This document shows positions 22,181 through 34,108 of a stretch of 64,000 nt of DNA, in pieces. How positions within the stretch are numbered: position 1 is the first letter of the stretch; every line of letters starts with the position of its first letter. The notes beneath the pieces were generated by a model. It was not told the origin of the DNA. It saw only the letters and a list, made by a program, of their open reading frames with translations, and ran no database searches. This DNA comes from Endothia cerciana (Eukaryota > Ascomycota > Sordariomycetes > Diaporthales > Cryphonectriaceae). Both the position numbers and the translations under genes were made by a program. The stretch lies in NCBI GenBank assembly GCA_026119935.1, contig JALRMH010000001.1, positions 744,001-808,000 of the forward strand, given 5' to 3'.

Positions 22181-23640
22181 GTTGGCGAATATCTCCTAGC
22201 CAGACAGACTCCTAGTTGCAAAAGCGGTCTCGGCGAGAAGGATGTTTACGTCCTGACCACCCAGGAAAATTCATCTGGCTTGAGGCCTGCACGTCTCCCT
22301 TATGTTCTTTTCTCTCGCGAACTACGCCATCCTTGGCACTCCGTGATGGGGTCCAACGTTTTGTCACGGGCCGGTGCTCGGGTTCTAACATGTCTCTAGG
22401 ACCTCATCCAAAATATTACCTACGTGAGAAAAGACCAGGTCGTCATCTTCAGGAGAGTGGTGTTGAGCTCCTCTAGCCGGTGCAAGTCACGTTAACAGGG
22501 GCCGCCGGCCTGGGCGCAGACATCTCACCAGCTGTTTCACAGACGAAAGTGGACGTGTTGTGGGCCCAACTGTGTTTACGAGGAACGCCCAGCGGCCGCG
22601 GCTGATGTTGCCAAGGGCGAGAGGGGAGCTGGCTCGTGGGGGCGGGCATGTCAGCACCAACCTCCACGCTGCTACAAGGTCCCATTCTGAGGAACGATTA
22701 CGTGGAACGGCCTCCCCTTTGGCCATGACCTCAGTTGAACACGGTGCTACGATGAGATCAGCTCGCGCCGTATCAAATCATGTGGGCCTTGGAAGTGCGA
22801 GTGGACAAAGCCGTCGGGTTCAATCGCCAAGAAAACCCCTTGCTTTCAATTCCACCTCGCCTTGACACCCGCCAGCCGTGCAGGTATTGTAGGCTACATG
22901 TTCCTCGCGCAAAATGCGGGCTATCTCGCCAGGTTGCGAGTCCAGCTTTTCACCGTCACTGGCGGCTGAAATGGAGCCGGCCCTCACGAGGTGTTGCGGT
23001 GCTATCGCTACGGGAAGGCCAGTTCTGACAGATCCCATCTTCGATGATCCCTCTCCGCTCCGGAGCAGTCGTCGCTAAAGCATGTATTGCTCTGCACCAT
23101 ACCAGTAGGCTTCGATCCTCCGGAAATCAACGACCCTAGGAGCATGGCCCTTCCCGCTTGCTCTCTTACAAGTTGAAGTCGTTGTTTCGTGGCGAATGGG
23201 TGTCTGAAGATCCCAGGGCCGCTAACCGCATTGGGCAACTAACACGCGAGCGTTGCGTCTTGAGGTCGAGCTGGCATAGGTGACATCTTTTCGAATTGGG
23301 GGGTTTATTTGCGTTCCGTTTGTCTCATACTTGCCATCAGCAGCCAGAGAGCACATGCAGATTGGTTTTGCAGTAACTTCCCTTGGGGACTTTGCCGCCC
23401 CCATGATTTCTTGGCATCAACTTGCATCTGTCTTCTCAGGGACGGGCCCTCAAACCTCCTTCCGGAGGCTTGAGGGCAGCTCGATTGGTGTCATGGCGGT
23501 ATACGAAGGTCACAAATTGCCTGCTCACCAGTGCCAGCAGGTGTGCGCCTCGTCGAGACTCAGGCAATCCCGTTCGTAGTGTTTAATTCGGTACTTAATG
23601 CTCCTGCTGTAGAAGTGTGAGATCCTGGTGCGCTCCGACT
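22181..23640. other. Intergenic, 1.46 kb
   Basis: Upstream of the 225-aa hypothetical gene and downstream of the methyltransferase gene. Only short chance-like frames. No repeat or RNA gene recognised. Confidence 0.55.
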
Positions 23641-24720
23641 CTAGTCCAGCTCTCGTCTAAACAGCAGCAGGGCTGTCGCATTCCCCAACTTCAGCTTGAC
23701 ATCAGCCTGGTCTTTATCCATCGCCTCAGCTATGCGACGAGTAGTCACCCGCACACAGTCTTCCTCCGTCCCTACAAGATCGGGGTGAACCTCCCGCCAA
23801 CGTGTCACCATAGACGCCGTGTCAAGGCCGCGCGCGAGGTCGTCGAGCGACTGCTCCCTGGCGCCGGCGAAGAGGTCGGCAGCCCCGTTCTCGAGCCCGC
23901 CATCACGGTTCCACTCCCTGCGCAGGAAACCGCCCTTCGGAAAGGCCGTGACCGGCGGCCCGACCGACCAGGGCATCGGGAGCGTGTCGTACATGGTGCG
24001 CGACAGGTGCAGGGCCGGGAGCTCAAACGGCCCCAGCATGCCGCCTTCCAGGTGGCTGAGGGCCTGCTGCACGGCCGCGGCGTTGGGTGTGGAAGGGTCT
24101 GCTGCGGCGTTAGGATTTCTGTCGGCGTGGGACTTTGCACGCTTGTGACTATGGATTTGGACTGACGGCAATATAGAGACGCGTGGGTCCATAGGGCCAC
24201 CGTGCCGCCAGGCTTCACCATGCGCGCTGCTTGTGTCCAGAACTCATCCATGCGAAACCAGTGGGCCTATTGCTGAGGCATCAGCGGTGATCGTGTCAGG
24301 ACCCAGACGACCAGTACGGGCTTTATATACCGCCACGGCCGCCGTGAGCAGATCCACGGACCCGGGAGTCACGATGCCCGAACTCTCGAGCTTCTCGGCA
24401 GCCAGAACCTCGAACTCGATAGGCTTGCCACCCCTGGTCCCGCCGCCGCCCCGCCGTGCTTGTTCGACCATCTGCGCGCCCGGGTCCACGCCGACCACGC
24501 GCTCAAGGTGAGGGGCCAGGACGCGCGCTGCCTGGCCAGTACCGCAGCCGACGTCAAGGGCTGTCCCGAGACGGCCATTGCCAGCCAGGTGAAAACCCAG
24601 CGTCTCTTCGATGACATCGGCGGCGGAATTTCCGCGTCCTCGGGCGTATGCAGCGGCCTGTTCCGGCGTGTAGTCCCGAAACGTGGGATCTAGGGGGGTC
24701 GCAGTGGCTGAGGAGGACAT
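23641..24720 (-). CDS. Class I SAM-dependent methyltransferase (Crg1 / trans-aconitate methyltransferase-like)
   Basis: Soluble small-molecule methyltransferase of the fungal Crg1/Tmt1-like group. Exons 24331-24720, 24167-24266 and 23641-24101 (introns 64 and 65 nt) give 316 aa. The N-terminus FRDYTPEQAAAYARGRG is typical. Motif I, ALDVGCGTGQAARVLAPH, is at ~54-71; the acidic end of beta-2 is VVGVDPGAQMV; VDLLTAAVAAHWFRMDEFW spans exon 1/2 and matches the conserved A-HWF segment. MVKPGGTVALWTHASLYC follows. The C-terminal region (PNAAAVQQAL, TMYDTLPMPW, GFLRREWNRD, MVTRWREVHPD) is conserved in Crg1-like enzymes and shapes the substrate pocket. No biosynthetic partner genes lie nearby, so detoxification is as likely as secondary metabolism; the substrate is unknown. 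Confidence 0.88.
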
Positions 24721-26821
24721 GACGGCGAGGCGTTGAGTAGGAATGGAGCTGACCAGTGAGTCGCCTGCGTTTCGAGGTCAGGTTTACGCCACCATCACGG
24801 AGGCCGCATCCAGAGATATTTATTCCTAGTATGTAATTTGACCGTAGGGGTGACCGTTCCCTGACGAAGCACGAGGAGGTGACTCACATCGAGTCGGTCA
24901 GTGAGTTTCCGCACATACCCGCGCCGTCTACCTGCATTATCACCTATCCTAGCCGCCGCAAATCGACAGCTAGGAAGATGGTTTTGGTTTGTTTTTTTTA
25001 CCCCTCAAACAGAAAGTCTGAGAGCCCTCCAGGGACCAGCGTACATACCCATAAGCGACGAACCGGCGCCATGTCGCCGAAATCCAAGATCCCGCGGCAG
25101 TCAGGCCCAGCGTGATCCACCTCGGGTCTTTGCACCAGCCGCCACGAATCGCAGATAAAACGGCGGCCGCCATCGATGCGACGCCTCATACGGGCATATG
25201 CAAACCTGCGCTCGTCATGAAGTGCAGTCGATAGTGACTCAGATAGTAGAATCCCACCCCGCTCGGTTCCGGCTCGAACAGCGGCCTCGCTATACCTAAG
25301 CAGAATTCGAGCTACCAGGCGATGGCGACGCGGATAAGACGATAGTAAAGCAAGGTAGCCAAGTGTAGCCGCGTTTTCTCAGCTCAAGGCCTCTAAATTT
25401 TTGTGCAAGGCTTCGCCTTTGCTGTACATGTGTCTGTTATATATTACCCCAGACGCCCCCAGACTCTCTTTCCTGTTCCACCACCGCCTCAACGCCACCT
25501 CCCCAAACAACTTTAACGAGGACCACCTGACAAGGGAAGAGGAAGTAGGATGTGATGATTGTCAGTCTTTGCCCTGGCTGTATATTTCTTGCGTAGTGTT
25601 TGCAGGAGGCGGTTTCATGTCATGGCCCCAAATGTGAGGAGAAGGAGCGGCCAAGTCTCTTCCTCTTCTTCTCATATCTCCGCGCACGACCTACAGAGCT
25701 CCAGCACCCGCTACGTCAGAAAAGAAAAAGGACATCAGCCAAGCATGTAACCATGCGAGGGGCGTCGGCAGAGCATACACGGTACCCAGTTCTCTATTTC
25801 CGTACCAGCCGGTCGACTCTCGGGTTGAGTGCCCTGTCGAGTGCGGGACTGAAACCGGCGGACAGTCCCAGAGAACGAAAGACAAATAGGGGTCGTCCTC
25901 ACTTGGACCGTTGATGAGCACTTCGCTCCCCTTTCGGCAGAGGCCTCGCTTATAGGCCTAGCCCTCGCAGGCACATTCGTCCGCACGTGACTGTCACGTC
26001 ACGGGGGACGCTCGTACCCCTGCTAATAAGCAGCTGGCTCTGAGACGAAAGGACCTGTAGATTGCGTGGACCCGGGAAGTCCTGTTCCGGCAAACGAACA
26101 CAGGCGGGAGAAGCCGTGTTTCGTGAGCCCCGAAGTTCTGGACGATAGGGCCGAGTAGGTGAGCTGCGGTACACATCGGACGACTGGCCCACGCCGACAT
26201 GTGGAGCAGCAGCTTCCAGACGATGAGACAGACAAGAGATCGATTCCCGAGGCTCAACCGCCCACACTCGTGACCGCTCTACCCAGGCACACAATGTCAG
26301 ACCGACAAATACCCCGGGGAAGAAAAGAAGGAGAAAAAAAGTGGGCAAAAGTCGGGGGAGGGAGCAAAATAGGGTGACGGGACGGCAGGAGACATGTCGG
26401 GATCAGCATCATGACTGGATACTGTTTCTACCGCAAAAGCAAGGGGCACCCAACCTCTTGACGGACACAGGTAGGAATCGAACTACCGATTTTAGCCTGG
26501 AAGCGGGGAAGGAAGCTGGCCGTTTCACTCGAGGCTTTGGTCTCAGCTCAAGGGGCTTCACGCCCGGTTATACCCATGGAAGAACATGACCTGGGAGGAT
26601 GATAACGAGAATGCGCCACGCCGCCAGGGGTGCCTGATGGCTCATCAGAGCTCGTTTCGAAGCTCCATCACGAGCTCAAAGGCGGTGCTTGCCGTGATCG
26701 TTTCCATGGCTGCGCTTGATGCATTCCTGGAACCGAGACAGGGATGGGGCTCATGGAAGTCTCGTCGAGAGTGCTTCTCGAACGATAAGACACAATTGCC
26801 GCATTAATAGACTTGACTCGG

Positions 26822-26880
26822 GGCACGCGGTGGCACGCGGTGGCACGCGGTGGCACGCGGTGGCACGCGGTGGCACGGTG
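26822..26880. repeat. 10-bp tandem repeat, ~5.7 copies
   Basis: Perfect copies of GGCACGCGGT five times, then a truncated sixth copy (GGCACGGTG). GC-rich minisatellite in non-coding DNA. Confidence 0.95.
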
Positions 26881-27308
26881 TTGACAGAAGAAGCTCGCCA
26901 GTTCGAAGACATCACAGGTACACAGTAAGCTTCCGACTGAGGTGAGCCTTCGTCACTGACATTGATGATCAGCGGGCGTCTAGATGGGAGGCGCGGGAAA
27001 TTTACAAACAAGAGGTTCCGCGAGGAGAGGCTTCTTCTGGCCAAGATCATATGACTCTGTCAAGCCTCAGCTTCGACCTGACTCCAGGGTCCTACAAAGC
27101 TTGTTTCCGGCATCCAGGCGAGGCATTTAGGCCGCGAGCCGGGGGGAGGGGCATCAAGTCCGGTATGATGGGGTCGGCTGTGCTGCACGTAGATTGGAGC
27201 GCTGTCATGATGGGCTGGATTGTTCACGGCAGTCAAACATGTGGCCAGAAAGGGCTGCGTCGCGGCGTCATGTTGCGTTGCCACGCCAGGGACCTCAAGG
27301 ATCCGAAG

Positions 27309-27321
27309 CCCCCCCCCCCCC
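27309..27321. repeat. Poly-C tract (C13)
   Basis: Thirteen C followed by TGAGCCC. The C13 run at 33155-33167 is followed by TAGCCC, a similar downstream edge. Confidence 0.9.
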
Positions 27322-28303
27322 TGAGCCCCATCGCAGCTATCCAAACGAGCAGTCAGTATTTCATCCCATGCTGCAGCCCGTGGCGCTGAATCGTTCGTCC
27401 CATCGGCGGTTTCGACTGTTCAAGTACGAGTGTCGCCGGAAGCCACGCAGATGGCTTGTCGGTACTGTGATACTATGGAAGGTGGAAGGAAGGCATGAGC
27501 AATACACGAAACTTGGTGCCGAGCGGCCCCTAATCGTGTTTGGAAAAGATGAGGCCGGCATGTTGAGAAACGCACGAGCTGAAGAGACTGCGCTGTATGG
27601 TGCGCCACAGCACCGGAGCGGGTCTACTGCAGCACATCAAACGGCACCAAGAAGCCCTTCACTGCCTGCCTGCAGCCGCTATCCCACGATAGAGCTTGGT
27701 ACTGTCCCGACGACCCTCATATATTAAACCTCCCGGGTGAGGATATGCTGACCCGGGATCCGGGAAAAGAGGGGCTGTTTCGGAGGCAGTTGTAAGAGGC
27801 AGGGCACAGGGGTATTATCGTATTACCTACTATTACTACTGTAAACAATCTCCCCACGGAGGTTTGCACTAGCCAGGCTCTCTGACACTCCCAGGGTTTC
27901 CAAGGGCTCCTCAGGACTCCTCACAAACCGACCCCGTGTCGCCCCCTTCAGCCTCGCCTACCCTGGCAGGGCTGTCGCACGGTCCTAAACGAATCCATCG
28001 ACTCGGTCGGCACTGCTGTGGGATTGGCTGGCCGGTCTCCTCGAGCCGGTGCTCGTCCAGGCATCCCCCGTCACCGGTAGCCCTCCTTTTGCCTGTGCCT
28101 CAGAGGCGACATGGGATTGACTCGATTGGCTGGTCTCCGGCATCTCGCATCCATTGCCGTGGATATGAGCTCATGATGGCATACATATGGGCTCACCTCC
28201 CCTCGTATCTCTCATGATAGAGGGAGGGCTGATCTGGGATCTCGCCGCTGTGTTGGACGAAAGGATCATTTGGCAGCTGCAAACTTCCCAGGAATCAGAC
28301 AAC

Positions 28304-29371
28304 ATGACATCGTTAGGACCGTGAGTGCATGCCACACACCTCTGGGCTCATACACTAGCCTCATACGCCCACTGCGGTTCACAATGCTAACGCCTGGCTA
28401 TCTGCAGTCTGCCTGGTGCCGAGATGGTTCGTCTGCTGGTCGGCCCGAACAGGACGGAGTTTACAATCCACAAGAAGCTGCTGTGCGCCTCGAGTTCTTT
28501 TTTCCGGTACAGCCTGGAGTCTGTGTCCGCACCTAGCTCGCCCGGCGCGGTGGACAGCGACCCGTTGACGGCAACCGGCACCTACTTGGAAAAGGTCCTA
28601 TGGCTTTCAGAGGAGTCTCCCGAGATGATGGATCTGTTCATCCTCTGGTTGTACCAGCGCAACTCGTTCCGCACCATGCTCGAAAACATGGTTGCAGCCG
28701 TGACCACGCCGGCGAGATACGCGATCAAGGCCCAGATCCTCAGCAGCAGGCGAGCGCTGCACTGGAACCTGGTCAAGCTTCACCTCTTCGCCGCCGTCAT
28801 CCGCCTCCCGGTCCTGCAAGACATCGCCATGGATGCGATCCAGGATCTTTACCTGCGGTGCGACTGGGACGTCAGCTCCAACTTCGTGCGCTTCCTTTAC
28901 GAGGAGTGTACTTGCGAGCAGGCTTTCCGCCTCCGGAAGTGGGCCGTCGCCATGCTGGCGTGGACTCTGAGCAACGGGAGCGGCGACCCCCTCGCGTTCA
29001 ACGAGCTGTTTGCTGGGTTTCCGAATCTGCACGACGACTACACGAAGCACATGCAGAAGATGGTCGACAGCCGCGCGGACGTGCGCGTCAAGAACCCCCA
29101 GCTCAGACTGCCGAGGAACAAGCTGAAGAACGAGGAGCGACATTTCGGCTATCGCCAGTGCTCGTTCCACAGTCACCGCTCGTCTGTTGGAGAAGGGAGG
29201 TGTCCCTATGCAGAGCAACCAGAGGTTCTCATCCCTGCCTCCCCGAATCAACCACTCCAACCCGAGATCAAGGCTGCGGCGTCCAAATCCATCTCGAAGC
29301 ACCGGCAGACGCGACTGAAGAGCAGTGTCTCGGAGATCTGGACCGTCCCTGAGAGCGCCGAAGAGACCTGA
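28304..29371 (+). CDS. BTB/POZ domain protein
   Basis: Fungal single-BTB protein of unknown partner, likely an adaptor or part of the large lineage-expanded fungal BTB set. Exons 28304-28320 and 28408-29371 (GTGAGT donor, CTGCAG acceptor) give 326 aa. The tiny first exon adds the natural start MTSLGPLPGAEMV before the domain. The BTB core starts LLVGPNRTEFTIHKKLLCASSSFF, continues with the expected helix-rich part ending in LFILWLYQRN, and is followed by helices (ALHWNLVKLHLFAAVIRL, LQDIAMDAIQDLY) typical of these proteins. The C-terminal ~100 residues are basic and disordered. If the tiny exon were not used, translation could begin at 28424 and lose ten residues. It borders the decayed peptidase/transporter block. 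Confidence 0.85.
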
Positions 29372-29994
29372 CGTGTTGAAGAGGTGAGATACAAAGGCTC
29401 GACCTCACCGCATCACAACCATTCGCTAACCCCAACAGTTTCTTCTCGGTCAAACTCCACATCTCATGCCGCGACCGCTGATATAAGTGATCGGCCAAGG
29501 CGTCGCTCATCAAGCCCGTGCCCCACAACCAGCAGAGGTCTTGGATGAAGTGAGTCCTCACTGCGAGGCTTTGACTCACCTCGAGCTACAGCTTGGATGA
29601 AGAGCAGGGAGACTTGCAACAGGAAGCAGGACTTGGATTCCTGCCACCTCAGGGTCTCATTTTGGTTCTCGGAGGGTCTGAACTCCTGACGTACCTGGAA
29701 AGGTATAACCTCACATCCAGACCGCCAAGCGACTGGGTCTCAGCGCCGTGGAGGCTGCTGCAAATATTTGTCGTTATCACAGCTTACATGCCCCCCCCTC
29801 ATGGCTTGTCCTTGGCTACAGCCCGCAGCGCGGCAAAGCCTTATTAGGCTCCGGCTGTCCCTCTACTACATGTTTGAGACCTGTGTGTAGATTATACTGG
29901 GACCGGCCACTAATTCTCTGTGGGCATAATTCTTTCCAAGAGCTCCCTACAGACTTTTCTACCTCCATAGCTCCTCCTGCAGGAGATGCTCCTT
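29372..29994. other. Convergent intergenic, 623 bp
   Basis: Between the BTB gene and the 3' end of the decayed S9 peptidase. Contains a C8 run near 29790. No gene seen. Confidence 0.5.
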
Positions 29995-31480
29995 GACAAA
30001 TCCAACCACCCACCCTCTGGATCAAATCCTCCAAGTGCCTTGTCTCCTGGAAAATGTGCCCCTCCCGCGGATACGTGACAAACTGGAAAGGCAAGCCCGC
30101 CTCCTCCAGCGCCCTCCTGAATCGCCATGCCTGCGTCACCGGCACCCTCACGTCCTTTTTCTCCATGCACCATCAGCACCGGCGGGATACGCTTCTGCTC
30201 CACCGCCTTCTTGAACTCCCACAGCGCACTGCCGGTCCTCGTTCTCACATCACCCTTGTCCAGCCGCCAGAGACACCCGGCCTGCTCCGCCTGCGCATAC
30301 CCGATATCAGACGTCAGAACCATACCGTCCCACTCCGAGATGCCCGCGCCGGGGACCGCGCAGCGATAGCGCCACCCGAAACCGTGGGCCCCGTTCCGCA
30401 CCGCGGAGAGGTATGCCAGGTACCCGCCGTGCGACCACCCGCCGACGGCGAGGCGCCCGGGGTCTGCCAGGCCGAGGGACACAGCGTGCTGCGTCACGGC
30501 GGCGGCGTCGGGCTCGTCGGAGGTCCCGTAGCCGCCCAGGGAGTAGCTCGCCCACCGCTGGCCGCGCCCCGAGCCGCCGCGGTAGTCCGGGATCAGGACG
30601 TCGATGCCCGCGGAGAGGAGGGGGGGCGCGTAGAAAAATGACCGGGTCCAGTGCGTCGGGGGTATCCGTGATCGGGTAGTACGGGCTGCCGTGGATGGAG
30701 ACGTAGGTCGGGAGGGGCCTGCCCGGAGGCGCGGCCGAAGGGGCGAGGTACAGCCCCGAGATGGTCTCCTTGCCGTCGAGGGTCGGGCAGGCGAGGAAGG
30801 TAGCGTCGTTAGCGAAGGTACGACCGGCGAAGGAGGCGCCGTGGTCGGAGAGCCGGACGGAGCGGGCGGCGGCACGCGTATCCACGGTGTAGACTCCCGT
30901 GGGGCTGTTGACGTCGCCAGATGCTACTACGAGGGCGACCTCGCCGCTATCACCCCGGGGGATGACGGCGTCGTAGTCGGCGATCATACTCTCCTGGCTG
31001 AAGAGGATGGTGCCGTCCAGAAGCCGCACTTGGTCCGCCGCGCCGTGCTGGACGTAGACCAGCGGGCTGCCTCCAACCTTCCGGAGCGACAGGGCGGCGT
31101 TCTCCTCGCCGTAGGCGGCCCGGCTGTATTTCAGCTCATCGGTCTTGCTCCCTGACAGGTTGACGGCGTACACTGCCACCCCGGTCGACGAGTTCCCCGG
31201 CACGTTATAGGTGGTGAAATACAGTCTCGAGCCGCACCACTGGAGGTCGAACAGCTCCCGGGGCAGGTGGACGGATCTTTCCTCCTCCAGTCCCGCCGCG
31301 CAGAGCCTGAACGTCCTGATGTCGCGCCCGTGCCGCGGGCTCCCCTGTCCAGGAGGAACGCGATGGCCCTGCCGTCTGGTGCCCACTGCCGGTCCCGGTC
31401 GTCGAAGCCGCCCCCCGTCAGCCTGCGGGAGGGACCTCCCCGAGCCCGTGTCTGCGATCCAGATGGCGAACGGACGGCGT
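29995..31480 (-). pseudogene. Decayed S9-family peptidase (prolyl-oligopeptidase-like), frameshifted
   Basis: Remnant of a beta-propeller plus alpha/beta-hydrolase serine peptidase of the dipeptidyl/acylaminoacyl peptidase type. The reading frame is broken at least four times: about 31411-31435, 31340-31348, 30641-30650, and in a run of five A (minus strand) at 30156-30160. Between the breaks the protein is well preserved: GGGFDDRDRQWAPDGRAIAF, ELFDLQWCGSRLYFTTYN, YVSIHGSPYYPITDTPDALD, GIDVLIPDYRGGSGRG. The nucleophile motif GGWSHGGYLAYL, the acid DVRVPVTQAW and the histidine REGHIFQE are all intact. The 5' end is missing: roughly 500 codons remain, where relatives have about 650. No in-frame nonsense codons are seen within blocks, so decay is recent or the indels are sequence errors. 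Confidence 0.8.
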
Positions 31481-32005
31481 GTTTATTACAATCGTGTGTC
31501 CGGGGTGTATAGGAGCTGTTAGCTGATCATGAGGGTCACCTGGCACATTTATATTCGGTCCTGCACAGTACTTAGCTTGGCCTCGCCGTAGCAGCGCCGA
31601 TACGCGACACACTTGCGAGCCTGGGCTGGACTCTCGTGCGCCAGGACGGTGCATCTCAGTTCTGCTTGCGCAGATGTCTTGCGTAGGTCCTGCGTGGACG
31701 CTTGCGACCGCCGCCGGGAACCGGTCGAATTACGACGCGTCTGACAGGCAAAGCCTCGCAGCCCTACCATAGTAATCGGGGACAACGAGCGCAGAAACAG
31801 AGACAAGGTTGATGTGCTTATACCTTCTCCCTGACATCAGGTTCACAGCCATCACACGTCGTGCATGAATTGACTACAGGTCGGACGGTCACTTCGCTGA
31901 CAATCTTGACGAACTGCCGACGGTGCCGCAGGAGTTGGCAACATGCTATACCGTGCGACGCAAAATAGAGATCCAGGTAGACCTGGGCCTGAACCAGGAC
32001 GCGGC

Positions 32006-32890
32006 CTACTTCAGGTCTATCGCCGCCTGCGTGTGAGGAACCGAGGGCTTCCCGCCGAGCCATACAAAGCAGACCACAGCCGTCACGAGGCTGACCGCCG
32101 CCAGCACGGCGTTCCATATTCGAATACCCCATGCTCTGCTTCAGCTCGCCCGCGAGCGCGGGACCGACCGCCAGCCCGAGGCTGAACACCACGGAGTTGA
32201 GCCCGTACAGCTGCGCGTACGGGGCCTGACCCCCGAAGGACCCCGGGTTCGCCTCGTAGTACCCCTGGACGACCGACCCGCGCTCCACGATCGACGGGGC
32301 GCCGATGAAGCTGAAGATCTGCCGGGCGGTCAGCCACCCCCCGAGTTCCTATCATCCACCGCCTCCGGGAGGGGACGCACCGATCCAATGGTCTTGCCCG
32401 GGTTCTCGGGGCCCCACGGTCTCCAGACACAGGGCCAGGCTGATTTGGGTCCACACGAAGCCGGGCGCTGATGCCCTGGAGTACCCTGGCCACGACGAGC
32501 GTGGGCACGTCGGCGCCCACGAACAGCAGCAGGGTCGCAAAGATGGGCGTGAGCAGCCCGACCAGGAACGGCGCCTGGCGCGTAGACGTCTGGTCCGCGA
32601 CGTGGCCCGCCACGGGGCTGAAGAGCACGGAGGCTCCGGCGTACGCCACGAGGAGCCCGTCGACGTGCGACTGCACCTGGCCGGAGGGGATCCTGAGGCG
32701 GTCCTGCAGCATGTACGGCAGGACCGGGATCACGAGGCCGTAGAGGAAGAGGTCCGTGAAGAAACCAACGGCGACCGATGGCCACTATGAAGAAGGTATT
32801 ACTTCTCCATCCCAGGCCGGCTCGTGGGGCGCCGTAGTTGTCAGTTATCTGCAGTGTGGTCTTGATTTTCAAAAAGCCTCCGGAGGCCAT
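32006..32890 (-). pseudogene. Decayed MFS transporter with internal deletion
   Basis: Remnant of a major-facilitator transporter of the fungal drug/amine antiporter type. The N-terminus MASGGFLKIK, the first helix VAVGFFTDLFLYGLVIPVLPY and the helix 2-3 block ending VLQGISA are clear. The signature GFVWTQISLALCLETVGP, in another frame, leads to a junction near 32335-32350. There the sequence jumps to the C-terminal QIFSFIGAPSIVERG and YGLNSVVFSLGLAVGPALAGEL, and ends with AVLAAVSLVTAVVCFVW before a TAG at 32006. Frames break near 32775, 32465, 32415 and 32110-32118. About 170-200 residues of the middle are missing (inferred from the usual 450-500 aa). Same strand as the decayed peptidase, about 525 bp away. 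Confidence 0.8.
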
Positions 32891-33015
32891 GTCTGGCTGG
32901 CCATGCGGCAACGAACTTGCCGCGAGTGAATTACCAGGTAGTAGCCTCAGACGACGATGACCTTGAAGCTCAGGCGAGCACAAGAACGAAGATTCTCATG
33001 CGGGATGCCAAGGGT

Positions 33016-33051
33016 ACTTTTCTTTTCTTTTCTTTTTCTTCTTCTTCTTCC
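33016..33051. repeat. TTTTC then TTC microsatellite
   Basis: Pyrimidine tract: several TTTTC units followed by (TTC)4. About 125 bp past the start of the decayed MFS gene. Confidence 0.85.
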
Positions 33052-33154
33052 TCGCCCCGTCATGTTCACGGCGAGAGTTGATGTTTGTTCACCAAGACCT
33101 GATGCTAAGGGCCGCTGACGTCGTTGATTTTAGATTAATCCTCAGGGACTAGCG

Positions 33155-33167
33155 CCCCCCCCCCCCC
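33155..33167. repeat. Poly-C tract (C13)
   Basis: Thirteen C followed by TAGCCC, in non-coding DNA. Confidence 0.9.
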
Positions 33168-34068
33168 TAGCCCAAATGCTAAGCTTTCGGCATCGAGGGA
33201 TCGAACTCAGGTTCGACTGCGGCTCGGTACGGAGCACCTACTATGGGCCTCTTGAAGCCGCATGGGCAAAATCAATACTAACGGACCTGTCCACCACAGA
33301 AGAGTATGGTATGGTATGTATGTGCAGGATCAGCGCGATAGTGTCCCAAGCGTTCAACAATACCGCAGGATGGGCGTTGCTGACTGTGGAGGGGGTTGGA
33401 TCTCCAACGCAGGCAACGGCGTACGGCGTATGGAACGTGTGCAGTGGTCAAACCTTGGCGGAGTAGATCATCGAGAGCAGTTATCAGCCCCGTTGACTGG
33501 AGCCTCGGCGTCAGTCTCACTCAGTGTGAGCCGCACGACGAGTCCTGCCACTCGTGCTAGGTGTCCCTAAGCCAGCTTATGAGGGCCAAGATGGCTGTAA
33601 CGTCCACGGTCGTCCAAGGGGCAGTCAGCAAGGACCGTCATCTGGCGACCGCCCCGTGCGACTACACACTCTGTGCAGTACTGACTGTAACATCGTATCT
33701 CTCCTTCACACGAGACTGCTCTCAAACAGCGAGAGCGAGGGTGTTGGGTGAACGTCCTGCGGAAGTCCTGCCTATAGACCTTCGGATCAGAGACGCAGGA
33801 CGGGAGCAGGGACGCAGTTCGGTAGAATGGTAGTCGTCCAGTAATGCCCCATGTATGATATTGCCGTTGATACGGTATGTGGGCAGGGAGATACTATGGT
33901 TGGTTCAGAGACAAGCTCGCATGGCTGAGCTTTTCTCAGTGACGACAGGTCCTCTGGATCGCCATAGTTTCGATAATACCATGCTGGCGTCGATCAGGGA
34001 TCCAGGTGTGTCTCATACTTGGGCACCTGGGCACGACAAGAGCCCCCAGGATGCTGGGCGACATTAAC

Positions 34069-34075
34069 TTTTTTC

Positions 34076-34106
<31 letters not shown>

Positions 34107-34108
34107 TG
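34069..34108. repeat. TTC microsatellite with poly-T ends
   Basis: Poly-T, then about seven TTC units, then T10. Followed by GGCTGCTCACC. Confidence 0.9.

Larger units (their letters stand above)
24721..28303. other. Gene-poor region, 3.6 kb
   Basis: Only short ORFs without recognisable content. Holds a 10-bp tandem repeat at 26822-26880, a C13 run at 27309-27321 and a minus-strand T-arm-like motif near 26469-26487 that does not fold into a full tRNA. Confidence 0.5.

Noticed and set aside
23641..24720. Secondary-metabolite cluster around the Crg1-like methyltransferase
   Set aside because: No polyketide, peptide or terpene synthase, P450 or cluster regulator in the window.
26461..26560. 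Possible tRNA on the minus strand (GTTCGATTCC near 26475)
   Set aside because: The T stem would need an 8-nt loop, the 3' acceptor strand has no partner upstream, and no D arm is visible.
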